A stretch of 64,000 nt of DNA from Burkholderia anthina. Its GTDB lineage: Bacteria > Pseudomonadota > Gammaproteobacteria > Burkholderiales > Burkholderiaceae. The notes under the pieces were generated by a model. That model made no database searches, was not told where the DNA came from, and was given only the letters and a program-made list of their open reading frames with translations. The DNA is taken from contig NZ_CABVLY010000023.1 of NCBI RefSeq assembly GCF_902498995.1, positions 82,261-146,260 of the forward strand, in the 5' to 3' direction. Made by a program: the position numbers and the translations under genes. This document shows, piece by piece, positions 24,716 through 33,072 of this stretch. Position 1 is the stretch's first letter, and each line of letters starts with the position of its first letter.

Positions 24716-26737
24716 CTAGCGCGAGCCCGCGGGCTCGGACACGGAGTCCGGATGATGCGTGCGCGCGCGCCGCAGCGTCAAGACGAACAGCGCGCCGCCG
24801 GACGGCGCATTGCGCGCGGTCAGCGCCCCGCCCGCGTCGCTCGCGATCGACGACGAAATCGCGAGGCCGAGCCCGAGCCCGCGCCCCATTTCCTTCGTCG
24901 TGAAGAACGGCTCGAACAGGCGCGGCAGCAACTCGGGCGCGATGCCGGAGCCGTTGTCGCGCACCTCGATCGACAGCGTCGCGACCGACACCACGATCGT
25001 CACTTCGATCGCCGGCGCCGGGGCCGCAACACCCGTGCCCGCCACCGCGTCGAGCGCGTTGCCGAGCAGGTTGATCAGCACTTGCTCCAGGCGCAGGTCC
25101 TCGCAGCGGGCGACGAGCTGCGGATAGTCTTGCGCCAGGTCGAGCGGCGCATCCTGCGCGGGCGACACCGTCGCATCCCGCAACGTCAGCGTGAGCGCGA
25201 CGCCGCGCAGCCGCTCGCCGAGCAGCGACAGCACGCTGCGCAGCGCGCGCACGACGAGCGCCTGCTCGTTGCGCGGCTTCGCGCGGCCGACGAACAGTTT
25301 CAACTGATTGGTGATCTTGCCCATCCGCTCGGTCAGCGCGGCGATCGCCTCGAGGTTCTCGCGCGCGGCCGCCTGCTCGCCGCGATCGAGCAGCACGCGC
25401 GTGTTGTCCGAGAAGCTGCGCAGCGCCGCAAGCGGCTGGTTCAGTTCGTGCGTGATGCCGGCGGCCATCTGGCCGAGCGCGGCGAGCTTGCTCGCCTGGA
25501 TCAGTTCGTCGTGCGCGGCGCGCAGCTCCTGTTCCGCCCGGATCCGGTCGCCGACTTCCTTCTGCAATTGCTCGTTCGCTTCCGACAGGTCGGCCGTGCG
25601 CTCCTCGACGCGCCGGTTCAGCTGCGCATACGCCTGCTGCAACAGCGCGCGGCCGCGGATCATCTCGCGCACGCGCGCGCGACGCATCCGCCAGTAGAAC
25701 GCGAGCAACGCGACCGACACGAAGCCGAAGCCCGTGACGATCGTCGCGTTGCGTGCATCGGCGTCTACCGGGGCGATCGGCGCGAGCGTCACGAGCAGCC
25801 AGTCGGGCTCGCCGATGCGCCGCTTGGAGGCCAGGAAACGCGGCGCACCGAGGCCCGGGCCGAGCCGCACGATCTCCGCATCGGGGCCGAGCACCTGCTC
25901 GACGCGCAGCGGCAGCGGCGTCACGGGCTGCTGCGCGTACTGGCGCGTCTCGTAGATCGACGCGGCAACCGGCCCTGTCAGCGGATGCAGCGTGTGGTAC
26001 TTCCACGCGGGCACGGACGACAGGAACACGACGCCGTGATCGTCCGCGACGACGAGCGGCTCGGACGCATCGGCGCCCTGGAACCATTCGAGATTGAGCT
26101 TCACGACGACGACGCCCGCGATCCGCCCGTCGCGCCACACCGGCTGCGAGATGTAATAGCCAGGATCGCGCGAGATCGTGCCGATGCCGAAGAAGCGGCC
26201 GACCTGGCCGTTCATCGCGTCGATGAAATAAGGACGGAAACGATATTCGATCCCGACGAAGCTGTCCGGCGCGCGCCAGTTGCTGGCGGCCACGCACAGG
26301 CCGTCCGCGCCGATCACGTAAGTGACGGTCGCGTGTGCGTGTTCGTTGAGGTCTTCGAGATAGCGGTTCGCGCGCGCGGTGAAATCGGCGCGCTTCGGCT
26401 CGGCGAGGAGATCCTGCACGTACGGATGGCTGCCGAGCAGATAAGGCAGCGATTCGTAGCGATCGAGTGTGCTCTTGAGCGCGTTGGTGGTGCGGTCGAC
26501 GCGCACTGCGGCGTTGCGCTGCAGCTCCGCGACGCCGCGCCGCCACGTGATGGTCCACGTCAGCGCGCACGCCGCGGCGAGCGCGGCGGCAAGCATGACG
26601 AGGATGAGCAGGCGGCGCTTCACGGACGAGGCTTCCTGGCGATGCGGATCGCCTATTGTGTCATAGGGCTCCGCATCGCCGCCCTGGCCGCCGCGCGGCG
26701 CGCCGCCTGCGGGCGGTGCCGCCGCCTGCGCCTTCAT
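24716..26737 (-). CDS. dctB: C4-dicarboxylate sensor histidine kinase
   Basis: A 673-residue membrane kinase. Transmembrane helix 1 is near residues 42-62, then a periplasmic double-Cache sensor domain, helix 2 near 331-352, a coiled-coil linker and the HisKA domain with His430 (THELNQPLAALRSF), then a HATPase with DNGSGIAPELLPRLFEPFFTTK and GLGLAIS. It senses succinate, fumarate or malate and phosphorylates DctD. ATG 26737 is 4 bp after the dctA stop, so the order is dctA-dctB-dctD. The upstream frame reaches 26854 inside dctA. Confidence 0.92.
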   Translation of the reverse strand: MKAQAAAPPAGGAPRGGQGGDAEPYDTIGDPHRQEASSVKRRLLILVMLAAALAAACALTWTITWRRGVAELQRNAAVRVDRTTNALKSTLDRYESLPYLLGSHPYVQDLLAEPKRADFTARANRYLEDLNEHAHATVTYVIGADGLCVAASNWRAPDSFVGIEYRFRPYFIDAMNGQVGRFFGIGTISRDPGYYISQPVWRDGRIAGVVVVKLNLEWFQGADASEPLVVADDHGVVFLSSVPAWKYHTLHPLTGPVAASIYETRQYAQQPVTPLPLRVEQVLGPDAEIVRLGPGLGAPRFLASKRRIGEPDWLLVTLAPIAPVDADARNATIVTGFGFVSVALLAFYWRMRRARVREMIRGRALLQQAYAQLNRRVEERTADLSEANEQLQKEVGDRIRAEQELRAAHDELIQASKLAALGQMAAGITHELNQPLAALRSFSDNTRVLLDRGEQAAARENLEAIAALTERMGKITNQLKLFVGRAKPRNEQALVVRALRSVLSLLGERLRGVALTLTLRDATVSPAQDAPLDLAQDYPQLVARCEDLRLEQVLINLLGNALDAVAGTGVAAPAPAIEVTIVVSVATLSIEVRDNGSGIAPELLPRLFEPFFTTKEMGRGLGLGLAISSSIASDAGGALTARNAPSGGALFVLTLRRARTHHPDSVSEPAGSR

Positions 26738-26741
26738 GATG

Positions 26742-28031
26742 TCAGACGCCGGCCGTCTCGGTCGTCGTGACCTCGCCACCGCCCTTGAGCGCCTGGCGCA
26801 GCTTGTTGCGGTCGAGTTCCTTCTCCCATGCCGACACGACGACGGTCGCGACACCGTTGCCGACGATGTTGGTCAGCGCGCGGCATTCGCTCATGAAGCG
26901 GTCGATGCCGAGGATCAGCACCATGCCCGACAGCGGGATCGTCGGCACGACGGCGAGCGTCGCGGCGAGCGTGATGAAGCCCGCGCCCGTGACGCCGCTC
27001 GCGCCCTTCGACGTCAGCATCGCGACCGCCAGCAGCGTGAGCTGCTGCATCCACGTCAGTTCGATGTTGGTCGCCTGCGCGATGAACAGCACGGCCATCG
27101 TCATGTAGATGTTGGTGCCGTCGAGGTTGAACGAGTACCCGGTCGGCACGACGAGGCCGACGACCGAACGCGAGCAGCCGGCCTTCTCGAGCTTTTCCAT
27201 CAGCTGCGGCAGCGCGGCTTCCGACGAGCTCGTACCGAGCACGATCAGCATCTCTTCCTTGATGTACGACACGAAGCGGATGATCGAGAAGCCCGTGAAG
27301 CGCGCGATCGTACCGAGCACGACCAGCACGAACACCACCGACGTCAGATAGAACGTGCCGATCAGCTTGAGCAGCGGCACCAGCGAACCGACGCCGTACT
27401 TGCCGATCGTGAACGCCATCGCGCCGAATGCACCGATCGGCGCGAGCTTCGTGACGATGTGCACGATGCCGAACAGCACGCGCGTCAGGCCGTCGATGAA
27501 GTCGGTGACGACGCGGCCGCGCTCGCCGAGGTGCGCAAGCACGCTGCCGAACAGCAGCGCGATCAGCAGGATCTGCAGGATTTCGCCCTGCGCGAACGCA
27601 TCGACCATCGTGTTCGGGATGATGTGCATCAGGAAGTCGACCGTCGACTGCCCGTGCGCCTTCGCCGCGTACGATGCGACGGCCTTGCCGTCGAGCGTCG
27701 CCGGATCGATGTTGAAGCCGACGCCCGGACGCAGGAGGTGCGTGGCCGCGAGGCCGAGCAGCAGCGCGAAGGTCGACACGATCTCGAAGTACAGGAGCGC
27801 CTTGCCGCCGACGCGACCGACCTTCTTCATGTCCTCCATGCCGGCGATGCCGGTAACGACCGTACAGAAGATGATCGGGCCGATCACCATCTTGATCAGC
27901 TTGATGAAGCCGTCGCCGAGCGGCTTCATGTCGGTGGCGATCGACGGGTAGTAGTGGCCGAGGATCACGCCGACGACGATGGCGAAGATCACCTGCACAT
28001 AGAGCACTTTGTAGATGGGTTTCTTCTTCAC
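26742..28031 (-). CDS. dctA: C4-dicarboxylate:proton/sodium symporter
   Basis: A 429-residue inner-membrane transporter for succinate, fumarate and malate (DAACS family). Signature segments are VIGPIIFCTVVTGIA, SSSEAALPQLMEKLE and GYSFNLDGTNIYMTMA, and the loop GITSKGASGVTG-like region is present as LTSKGASGVTGAGF. The start is the GTG at 28031 (VKKKPIYKVLYVQV) with AGGAA upstream; the open frame to 28106 adds a non-conserved extension. It is regulated by DctB/DctD, whose sigma-54 promoter lies about 190 nt upstream. Confidence 0.96.
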   Translation of the reverse strand: MKKKPIYKVLYVQVIFAIVVGVILGHYYPSIATDMKPLGDGFIKLIKMVIGPIIFCTVVTGIAGMEDMKKVGRVGGKALLYFEIVSTFALLLGLAATHLLRPGVGFNIDPATLDGKAVASYAAKAHGQSTVDFLMHIIPNTMVDAFAQGEILQILLIALLFGSVLAHLGERGRVVTDFIDGLTRVLFGIVHIVTKLAPIGAFGAMAFTIGKYGVGSLVPLLKLIGTFYLTSVVFVLVVLGTIARFTGFSIIRFVSYIKEEMLIVLGTSSSEAALPQLMEKLEKAGCSRSVVGLVVPTGYSFNLDGTNIYMTMAVLFIAQATNIELTWMQQLTLLAVAMLTSKGASGVTGAGFITLAATLAVVPTIPLSGMVLILGIDRFMSECRALTNIVGNGVATVVVSAWEKELDRNKLRQALKGGGEVTTTETAGV

Positions 28032-28234
28032 GATGGTTCCTGCTGAAGTAGATGAGCCGGTGGAAACGGCGTCACGCGCGCGGACGAGTGTCAGGGGAAG
28101 CGCCATTCGCCCGCGCGGCTGCCGTGCCGCAACAAGCGATGCCTCAGGACGTCCGGAGGGGGAGGAAGGCAGTGGTCATCGATTGTCTCCTTGGTTTAAT
28201 AGTCAGGCCGGGGGATTGGCCGTGCTTTTCATAT

Positions 28235-28250
28235 TGCAAGGTCGATGCCA
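28235..28250 (-). promoter_or_regulatory. sigma-54 promoter of dctA
   Basis: TGGCATCGACCTTGCA on the minus strand has the GG-N10-GC spacing and the TTGCA of the -12 element. Transcription would begin near 28224, about 190 nt before the GTG of dctA. It fits control by the sigma-54 activator DctD encoded downstream. Confidence 0.78.
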
Positions 28251-28340
28251 GGTCTCCGGAAGCCACCAAAGCATTGTTTTTATTGTATTTCTCATAATGC
28301 GGCAGGCAAGAAAATCCGGGATTCCGGATTTCCGGAAAAC

Positions 28341-28364
28341 ATCCGTCCGGCGATCCGGACGGAT
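28341..28364 (-). terminator. terminator after actP
   Basis: ATCCGTCCGG (28341-28350) and CCGGACGGAT (28355-28364) form a perfect 10-bp stem with a four-base loop; on the minus strand it is followed by GTTTTCC. It is 21 bp after the actP stop. The T tract is short. Confidence 0.7.
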
Positions 28365-28384
28365 TCGTGCTTTCGTCCGATAAA

Positions 28385-30079
28385 TCAGTGCTGCACGGCG
28401 CGGCCGGCGAGCACACCCGTCTGTGCGTAGAACTCCTGCTGCGCGAACGCGTCGCGCTCGCGCCGCGCGCGCTCGCCCCGATCCAGCAGCGAGCCGACGA
28501 CGATCCCGACGAACGCGAGCGGCACCGACACGAGCGCCGGGTTGTCGAGGAACACCGGCGCGTGCGCGTGGTGCAGCACGTCGACCCACACCGATTTCGA
28601 CAGCACCGTGAGCGCGACCGCCGACGCGAGGCCGAGGCCGCCGCCGAGCACCGCGCCGCGCGTCGTCATCCCGCGCCAGAAGATCGACATCGCCAGCACC
28701 GGGAAATTCGCGCTCGCGGCCACCGCCGCGACGAGCCCGACCATGAACGCGACGTTCACGTGCTCGAACAGGATCGACAGCGCGATCGCGATTGCCGACA
28801 GGCCGATCGTCGCCGCGCGCGAGATGCGCATCTCGACGCGTTCGTCGGGCTTGCCGCGCGCCCACATCTGCGCGTACAGGTCGTGCGAGATCGTCGTCGC
28901 GCCGGCGAGCGTGAGACCCGCGACCACCGCGAGGATCGTCGCGAACGTGACGGCCGCGATGAAGCCGTAGAACCCGTTCCCGCCGACCGCCTGCGCGAGC
29001 TTCACCGCGACCATGTTCGAGCCGCCGAGCAGGTCGTGCGTCAGGTTGAACGTGCCGTTCGCGCCCAGCTTGAAGAACTCCGGATGCTGCGCGAGCAGCA
29101 CGATCGCCGAGAAGCCGATCACGAAGGTCAGCAAATAGAAGTAGCCGATGAAGCCGGTTGCGTAGAGCACCGACTTGCGCGCCTCCTTCGCATTGGGCAC
29201 AGTGAAGAAGCGCATCAGGATGTGCGGGAAGCCGGCCGTGCCGAACATCAGCGCGATGCCGAGCGACAGCGCGTTGGCCGGATCGCGGATCAGCTTGCCG
29301 GGCCCCATGATCGACAGCGCGCCCGGATGCACGGCCACCGCGCGGCGGAACATCTCGTCGACGCTGAAGCCGAATTCGCCTAGCGCGAGCACGACGAGCA
29401 CCGTCGCGCCGCACAGCAGCAGCACGGCCTTGATCACCTGCACCCAGGTCGTCGCGGTCATCCCGCCGAAGAATACGTAGACGACCATCAGCACGCCGAC
29501 GATCAGCTCGGCCGTGCCGTACGACAGCCCGAACAGCAGCTGGATCAGCTTGCCGGCCCCGACCATCTGCACGACCAGGTACAGCACGACGATGGTCAGC
29601 GAATTCGCCGACGTGAGCAGCCGGATCGGCCGCTGTGCGAAGCGATATGCGACGACGTCGACGAACGTGAACTTGCCGAGGTTGCGCAGCGGCTCGGCGA
29701 TCAGGAACATCACGAACGGCCAGCCGACGAGGAAGCCGATCGAGTAGATCAGCCCGTCGAAGCCGAACATGAACACCATGCCGGACAGCCCGAGGAACGA
29801 CGCGGCCGACATGTAGTCGCCCGCGATCGCGAGCCCGTTCTGCAGCCCGGTGATGCCGCCGCCGGCCGTGTAGAAGTCGCGCGTCGAGCGCGTGCGGCGC
29901 GCGGCCCAGCGCGTGAGCGCGAGCGTCGCGAACACGAACGCGAAGAACATCCCGATCGCGACCGGGTTCAGTTCGACCTTGTCGGGCATCGGGCCCGCGA
30001 CGGATACGGCGTGTGCGGTGGCTGAAAAGAGAACAAGGGGAATGGCAAGCGCGGCGGGCGCAATCGCGGTCAGTCGCAT
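28385..30079 (-). CDS. actP: cation/acetate symporter
   Basis: A 564-residue sodium:solute symporter of the ActP type, importing acetate and other short carboxylates. An N-terminal signal sequence (ALAIPLVLFSATAHA) precedes 13 or so helices; FYTAGGGITGLQNGLAIAGDYMSAASFLG is the typical first-helix pair. The ATG 30079 has GGAGG upstream and gives the right signal peptide; the open frame to 30157 crosses into the DUF485 gene. The DUF485 gene ends 11 bp before it, the usual yjcH-actP arrangement. Confidence 0.93.
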   Translation of the reverse strand: MRLTAIAPAALAIPLVLFSATAHAVSVAGPMPDKVELNPVAIGMFFAFVFATLALTRWAARRTRSTRDFYTAGGGITGLQNGLAIAGDYMSAASFLGLSGMVFMFGFDGLIYSIGFLVGWPFVMFLIAEPLRNLGKFTFVDVVAYRFAQRPIRLLTSANSLTIVVLYLVVQMVGAGKLIQLLFGLSYGTAELIVGVLMVVYVFFGGMTATTWVQVIKAVLLLCGATVLVVLALGEFGFSVDEMFRRAVAVHPGALSIMGPGKLIRDPANALSLGIALMFGTAGFPHILMRFFTVPNAKEARKSVLYATGFIGYFYLLTFVIGFSAIVLLAQHPEFFKLGANGTFNLTHDLLGGSNMVAVKLAQAVGGNGFYGFIAAVTFATILAVVAGLTLAGATTISHDLYAQMWARGKPDERVEMRISRAATIGLSAIAIALSILFEHVNVAFMVGLVAAVAASANFPVLAMSIFWRGMTTRGAVLGGGLGLASAVALTVLSKSVWVDVLHHAHAPVFLDNPALVSVPLAFVGIVVGSLLDRGERARRERDAFAQQEFYAQTGVLAGRAVQH

Positions 30080-30090
30080 GTCGGCCTCCG

Positions 30091-30396
30091 TCACGAACGC
30101 TGCAGGATTGCGTCGACGCGGCGGTCGAACGCACGGTTCGCGCGCAGCACGTAGCACGCGGTCAGGCCGATTGCGACCACGATGATCGCAACGCCCGCGG
30201 CGATCCCGACCGTTATCGTCGCGCCGCGGTACAGCGGCGCGGCGAGCACGTGCGGCGCGAGCGCGACGAGCAGGATGAAGCCGTAGTACGTGGCGATCAT
30301 CAGCGCCGTCAGCGTGAAGCTGAAGCGGCGCCGCGCACGCACGAGCTGCTGATAGTCACGGCGTGCCGTGACCGATTCGATGACGGAAAGCTCCAT
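30091..30396 (-). CDS. yjcH: DUF485 membrane protein (YjcH-like)
   Basis: A 101-residue protein with two membrane helices (FSFTLTALMIATYYGFILLVALAP and ATITVGIAAGVAIIVVAIGLTACYVL) and the family segment DYQQLVRARRRFS. It usually accompanies ActP and is presumed to help the transporter. Its AGGAG site is at 30406-30402, directly beside a hairpin array. First gene of the operon. Confidence 0.9.
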   Translation of the reverse strand: MELSVIESVTARRDYQQLVRARRRFSFTLTALMIATYYGFILLVALAPHVLAAPLYRGATITVGIAAGVAIIVVAIGLTACYVLRANRAFDRRVDAILQRS

Positions 30397-30407
30397 GGTG
30401 TCTCCTG

Positions 30408-30592
30408 TCGACCAGAGTTGGCGCTTCAGCGCTTACTCTGGTCCCATGCTTCGCGGTCGACCAGAGTTGGCGCTTCAGCGCTTATGTCGGCCGGTGTTAG
30501 TGCTTCAGCACTTACTCCGGCCCCATGCTTCGCATCTGGTCCCATGCTTCGCGGTCGACCGGAGCTGGCGCCTCAGCGCTCAGCTCCAGTCC
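30408..30592. repeat. tandem array of about 49-bp hairpin-forming repeats
   Basis: Four imperfect copies plus a remnant, starting at 30408, 30457 (truncated, fused to the next), 30487 and 30555, with a partial copy at 30535-30554. Each full copy has an outer stem (for example GACCAGAGT with ACTCTGGTC), an inner GCGC stem and a TTCA or CTCA loop, separated by CCATGCTTCGC. The third copy changes the stems to GGCCGG..CCGGCC and GTGC..GCAC, so both arms changed together. It sits within a few bases of the ribosome site of the DUF485-actP operon. Confidence 0.9.
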
Positions 30593-30685
30593 CCGCAGGG
30601 CGATCTCCTCGTCGTAGCGAGGCGTGTCTTATGGATGGCCGGCGCGTCGACTGCTCCGCCCGCGCCGCGGCGGCAAAAAAACGAC

Positions 30686-31906
30686 TTACACGACGCGATC
30701 CGCCCGCAGCCGCGCCACCTCGTCGGCCGACAGCCCGAGCCAGCCGCCGAGCACCGCATCCGTATCCGCGCCGAGCACCGGCGGCGCGCCCCGCACCGGC
30801 AGGCGCGCGCCGTCGAACCGATACGGCGGCGCAAGCACGTCGACGCCGCCCGCGACCGGGTGCGGCTGCCGCGTGACGAGCCCCGCGCGCGTCGCGCGCT
30901 CCGACGTCAGCGCGTCATGCAGCCCGAGCACTTCGCCGCACGGAATGCCCGCGCCGGCGAGCGCCGCGAGCAGCGTCGCGCGCGGCCGGCGCGCGAGTGC
31001 GCGGCGGATTTCGGGGAGCAGGTCGGCGCGGTTCTGCGAGCGGCCGAGGTTGGTCTTGAAGCGTGCGTCCGCGGCAAGGTCGGGCCGCTCGATCACGTCG
31101 CAGAATCGCGCGAACTGCGTGTTGTTGCCGACCGTGATCACGAGCGGGCCGTCGGCCGCGTCGAACACGCCGTACGGGACGATCGACGGATGCGCATTGC
31201 CGTAGCGCGGCGGATCCTCGCCCGTGAGCAGCGCGTCGAGCCCGTAGTACGCGGTGATCATCAGCCCGCAGTCGAACAGCGCCATCTCGATGCGCCGGCC
31301 GCGCCCCGTCGCATGACGTTCGTACAGCGCGGCGAGAATCGCCTGCGCCGAATACATGCCGGTGAACAGGTCGACCGCCGCGACGCCGAACTTCAGCGGC
31401 GGCTGGTCGGCCTCGCCGTTCAGCGCCATCAGCCCGGCCTCGCCCTGCACGACGAGATCGTAGCCGGGCCGCGCGGCCTCCGGGCCCGAGCGGTCGTAGC
31501 CCGAGATCGCGCAATGCACGAGCCGCGGATTCAGCTCGGCCAGCGCGTCGTAGCCGAGCCCGAGCTTTTCCGCGCCGCCGAACTTGAAGTTGTGGATCAG
31601 CACGTCGGCCTGCGCGGCCAGCTCGCGCGCGATGCGCTGCCCTGCCTCGGTCTGCAGGTCGATGCAGATCGAGCGCTTGCTGCGGTTCACACTGTTGAAG
31701 TACGTCGTCTCGGTGTCGCCGACCCGCAGCCCCCAGTCGCGCGTGTCGTCGCCGCGCGCCGGATGCTCGACCTTGATCACCTCCGCACCGAAATCGGCGA
31801 GCACCATCGCGCACCACGGGCCCGCGAGCACGCGCGAGAAATCGAGCACCTTCACGCCGGCGAGCGGCAACGCGCGCGGTTCGTTCGTCATCCTTGTCTC
31901 CTCCAT
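30686..31906 (-). CDS. CaiB/BaiF class III CoA-transferase
   Basis: A 406-residue family III CoA-transferase. The N-terminal LAGVKVLDFSRVLAGPWCAMVLADFGAEVIKVE is typical, and Asp145 (RPGYDLVVQ) matches the nucleophile of formyl-CoA transferase. Such enzymes move CoA from succinyl-CoA or similar donors to a free acid. It is the last gene of the operon with two acyl-CoA dehydrogenases and a FadJ-like protein, where it could activate the acid substrate. Acceptor specificity cannot be read from the sequence. Confidence 0.85.
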   Translation of the reverse strand: MEETRMTNEPRALPLAGVKVLDFSRVLAGPWCAMVLADFGAEVIKVEHPARGDDTRDWGLRVGDTETTYFNSVNRSKRSICIDLQTEAGQRIARELAAQADVLIHNFKFGGAEKLGLGYDALAELNPRLVHCAISGYDRSGPEAARPGYDLVVQGEAGLMALNGEADQPPLKFGVAAVDLFTGMYSAQAILAALYERHATGRGRRIEMALFDCGLMITAYYGLDALLTGEDPPRYGNAHPSIVPYGVFDAADGPLVITVGNNTQFARFCDVIERPDLAADARFKTNLGRSQNRADLLPEIRRALARRPRATLLAALAGAGIPCGEVLGLHDALTSERATRAGLVTRQPHPVAGGVDVLAPPYRFDGARLPVRGAPPVLGADTDAVLGGWLGLSADEVARLRADRVV

Positions 31907-31921
31907 TCGCGTCGATCGTTG

Positions 31922-33058
31922 TTACTGTTTCGACAGCGCGATATAGCGCGCGAGGTGATGATCCTCGTCGCCGAGCTGGTGATCGATCATCACGAGGCGC
32001 TTCGCGTAGTGCGACAGCGGCAGCTCCCACGTCATCCCGATCCCGCCGTGCAGCTGGATGCTCTCCTCGGCAACCAGCGTGCCGATCCGGCCGATCGTGT
32101 ACTTCGCCGCCGCGAGCGCGCGTTCGCGCACCGCGCGCGGCGCATCGAGCTGCGCGGCCGCGTTGATCACGGCCGAGCGCGCCTGTTCGACTTCCAGCAG
32201 CAGATCGGCCATCCGGTGCTGCAGCGCCTGGAAGCTGCCGATCGGGACCCCGAACTGTTTGCGCGTGCGCAGATACTCGAGCGTCGCCTCCTTCGCGACG
32301 TCCATCGCGCCGAGCGCCTCCGCCGACAGCGCGAGCAGCCCGTAGCCGAGCACGCGTTCGAGCAGCGCCGCGCCTGCCTCGCCATCGTGCTCGCCGAGCG
32401 CGGCATCGGCCGGCAGCGCGACGCGTTCGAAGCGCACTTCGGCCGCGCGGCCGCCGTCGATCTTCTTGTAGTCGCGCAGCGATACGCCCGGAGCATCGGC
32501 CGGCACGACGAACAGGCCGATGCCGGCCGCATCGTCGTCCTCACCGGACACGCGCGCGCTGACGACGAAGAACGCCGCCTGCGCAGCCTGGTCGACGACG
32601 CCCTTCGCACCGGTCAGCACCCAGCCGTCGCCCGAGCGCTCGGCGCGCGTGCGCACGGTCGTCAGTTCGTAGTGCGAGCCCGGCTCGTCATGCGCGAATG
32701 CGGCACTCGCGCTGCCGTCGATCAGCGCGGCCAGCCGGTCGCGATGCGCGGCGCCGCCGGCGAGCGACAGCGCACGGCCCGCGAGCAGCGCGCCGAGGAA
32801 CGGCTCGACGACGAGCCCGCGCCCGAGGCATTCGAACACCACGGCGATGTCGAAGCCCGCGCCGCCGAAGCCGCCGTCGGCTTCCGAAAACAGCGCGCCG
32901 ACGGTGCCGAGTTCGGCAAAGCGCTGCCACATCGCGCGATCGAAACCTTCGGCCGACTGCGCGATGCGATCGCGCACCGGGAACGCATACTGTTCGGCGA
33001 TGAAGCGGTTCAACGTGTCCGTCAGCATCCGGCGGTCTTCTGTGTGCTGGAAATCCAT
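31922..33058 (-). CDS. acyl-CoA dehydrogenase, pimeloyl-CoA dehydrogenase small-subunit-like
   Basis: A 378-residue FAD-dependent acyl-CoA dehydrogenase. The N-terminal helical part (TEDRRMLTDTLNRFIAEQYAF), the central AGADD-like domain and the C-terminal YLRTRKQFGVPIGSFQALQHRMADL and ESIQLHGGIGMTWELPLSHYAKR are all recognisable. The substrate-pocket loops are less conserved than in the partner gene, as in heteromeric enzymes. It starts 14 bp after the larger dehydrogenase, so a two-subunit enzyme is plausible. Specificity is inferred. Confidence 0.85.
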   Translation of the reverse strand: MDFQHTEDRRMLTDTLNRFIAEQYAFPVRDRIAQSAEGFDRAMWQRFAELGTVGALFSEADGGFGGAGFDIAVVFECLGRGLVVEPFLGALLAGRALSLAGGAAHRDRLAALIDGSASAAFAHDEPGSHYELTTVRTRAERSGDGWVLTGAKGVVDQAAQAAFFVVSARVSGEDDDAAGIGLFVVPADAPGVSLRDYKKIDGGRAAEVRFERVALPADAALGEHDGEAGAALLERVLGYGLLALSAEALGAMDVAKEATLEYLRTRKQFGVPIGSFQALQHRMADLLLEVEQARSAVINAAAQLDAPRAVRERALAAAKYTIGRIGTLVAEESIQLHGGIGMTWELPLSHYAKRLVMIDHQLGDEDHHLARYIALSKQ

Positions 33059-33072
33059 CGTCGCGTCCCTCG

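Larger units (their letters stand above)
28032..28384. promoter_or_regulatory. dctA leader and control region
   Basis: A 353-bp gap without a convincing gene. It contains the dctA sigma-54 promoter and, toward actP, the actP terminator; AT-rich repeats of CCGGATT type at about 28315-28340 lie between them and could hold DctD sites, though no clear pair is seen. Confidence 0.7.

Noticed and set aside
23256..26570. Single 1104-codon minus-strand frame covering dctD and most of dctB
   Set aside because: The upstream half is a shifted frame of dctB with Arg-rich translation; dctD starts at 24611 with a clean receiver domain and dctB is coded in another frame. It is not a fusion.
28015..28383. 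Open frames in the dctA leader
   Set aside because: They overlap the sigma-54 promoter and terminator; translations are low-complexity.
30408..30592. CRISPR array
   Set aside because: Repeats are imperfect, palindromic and directly adjoining without unique spacers of uniform length, and no cas genes are present.
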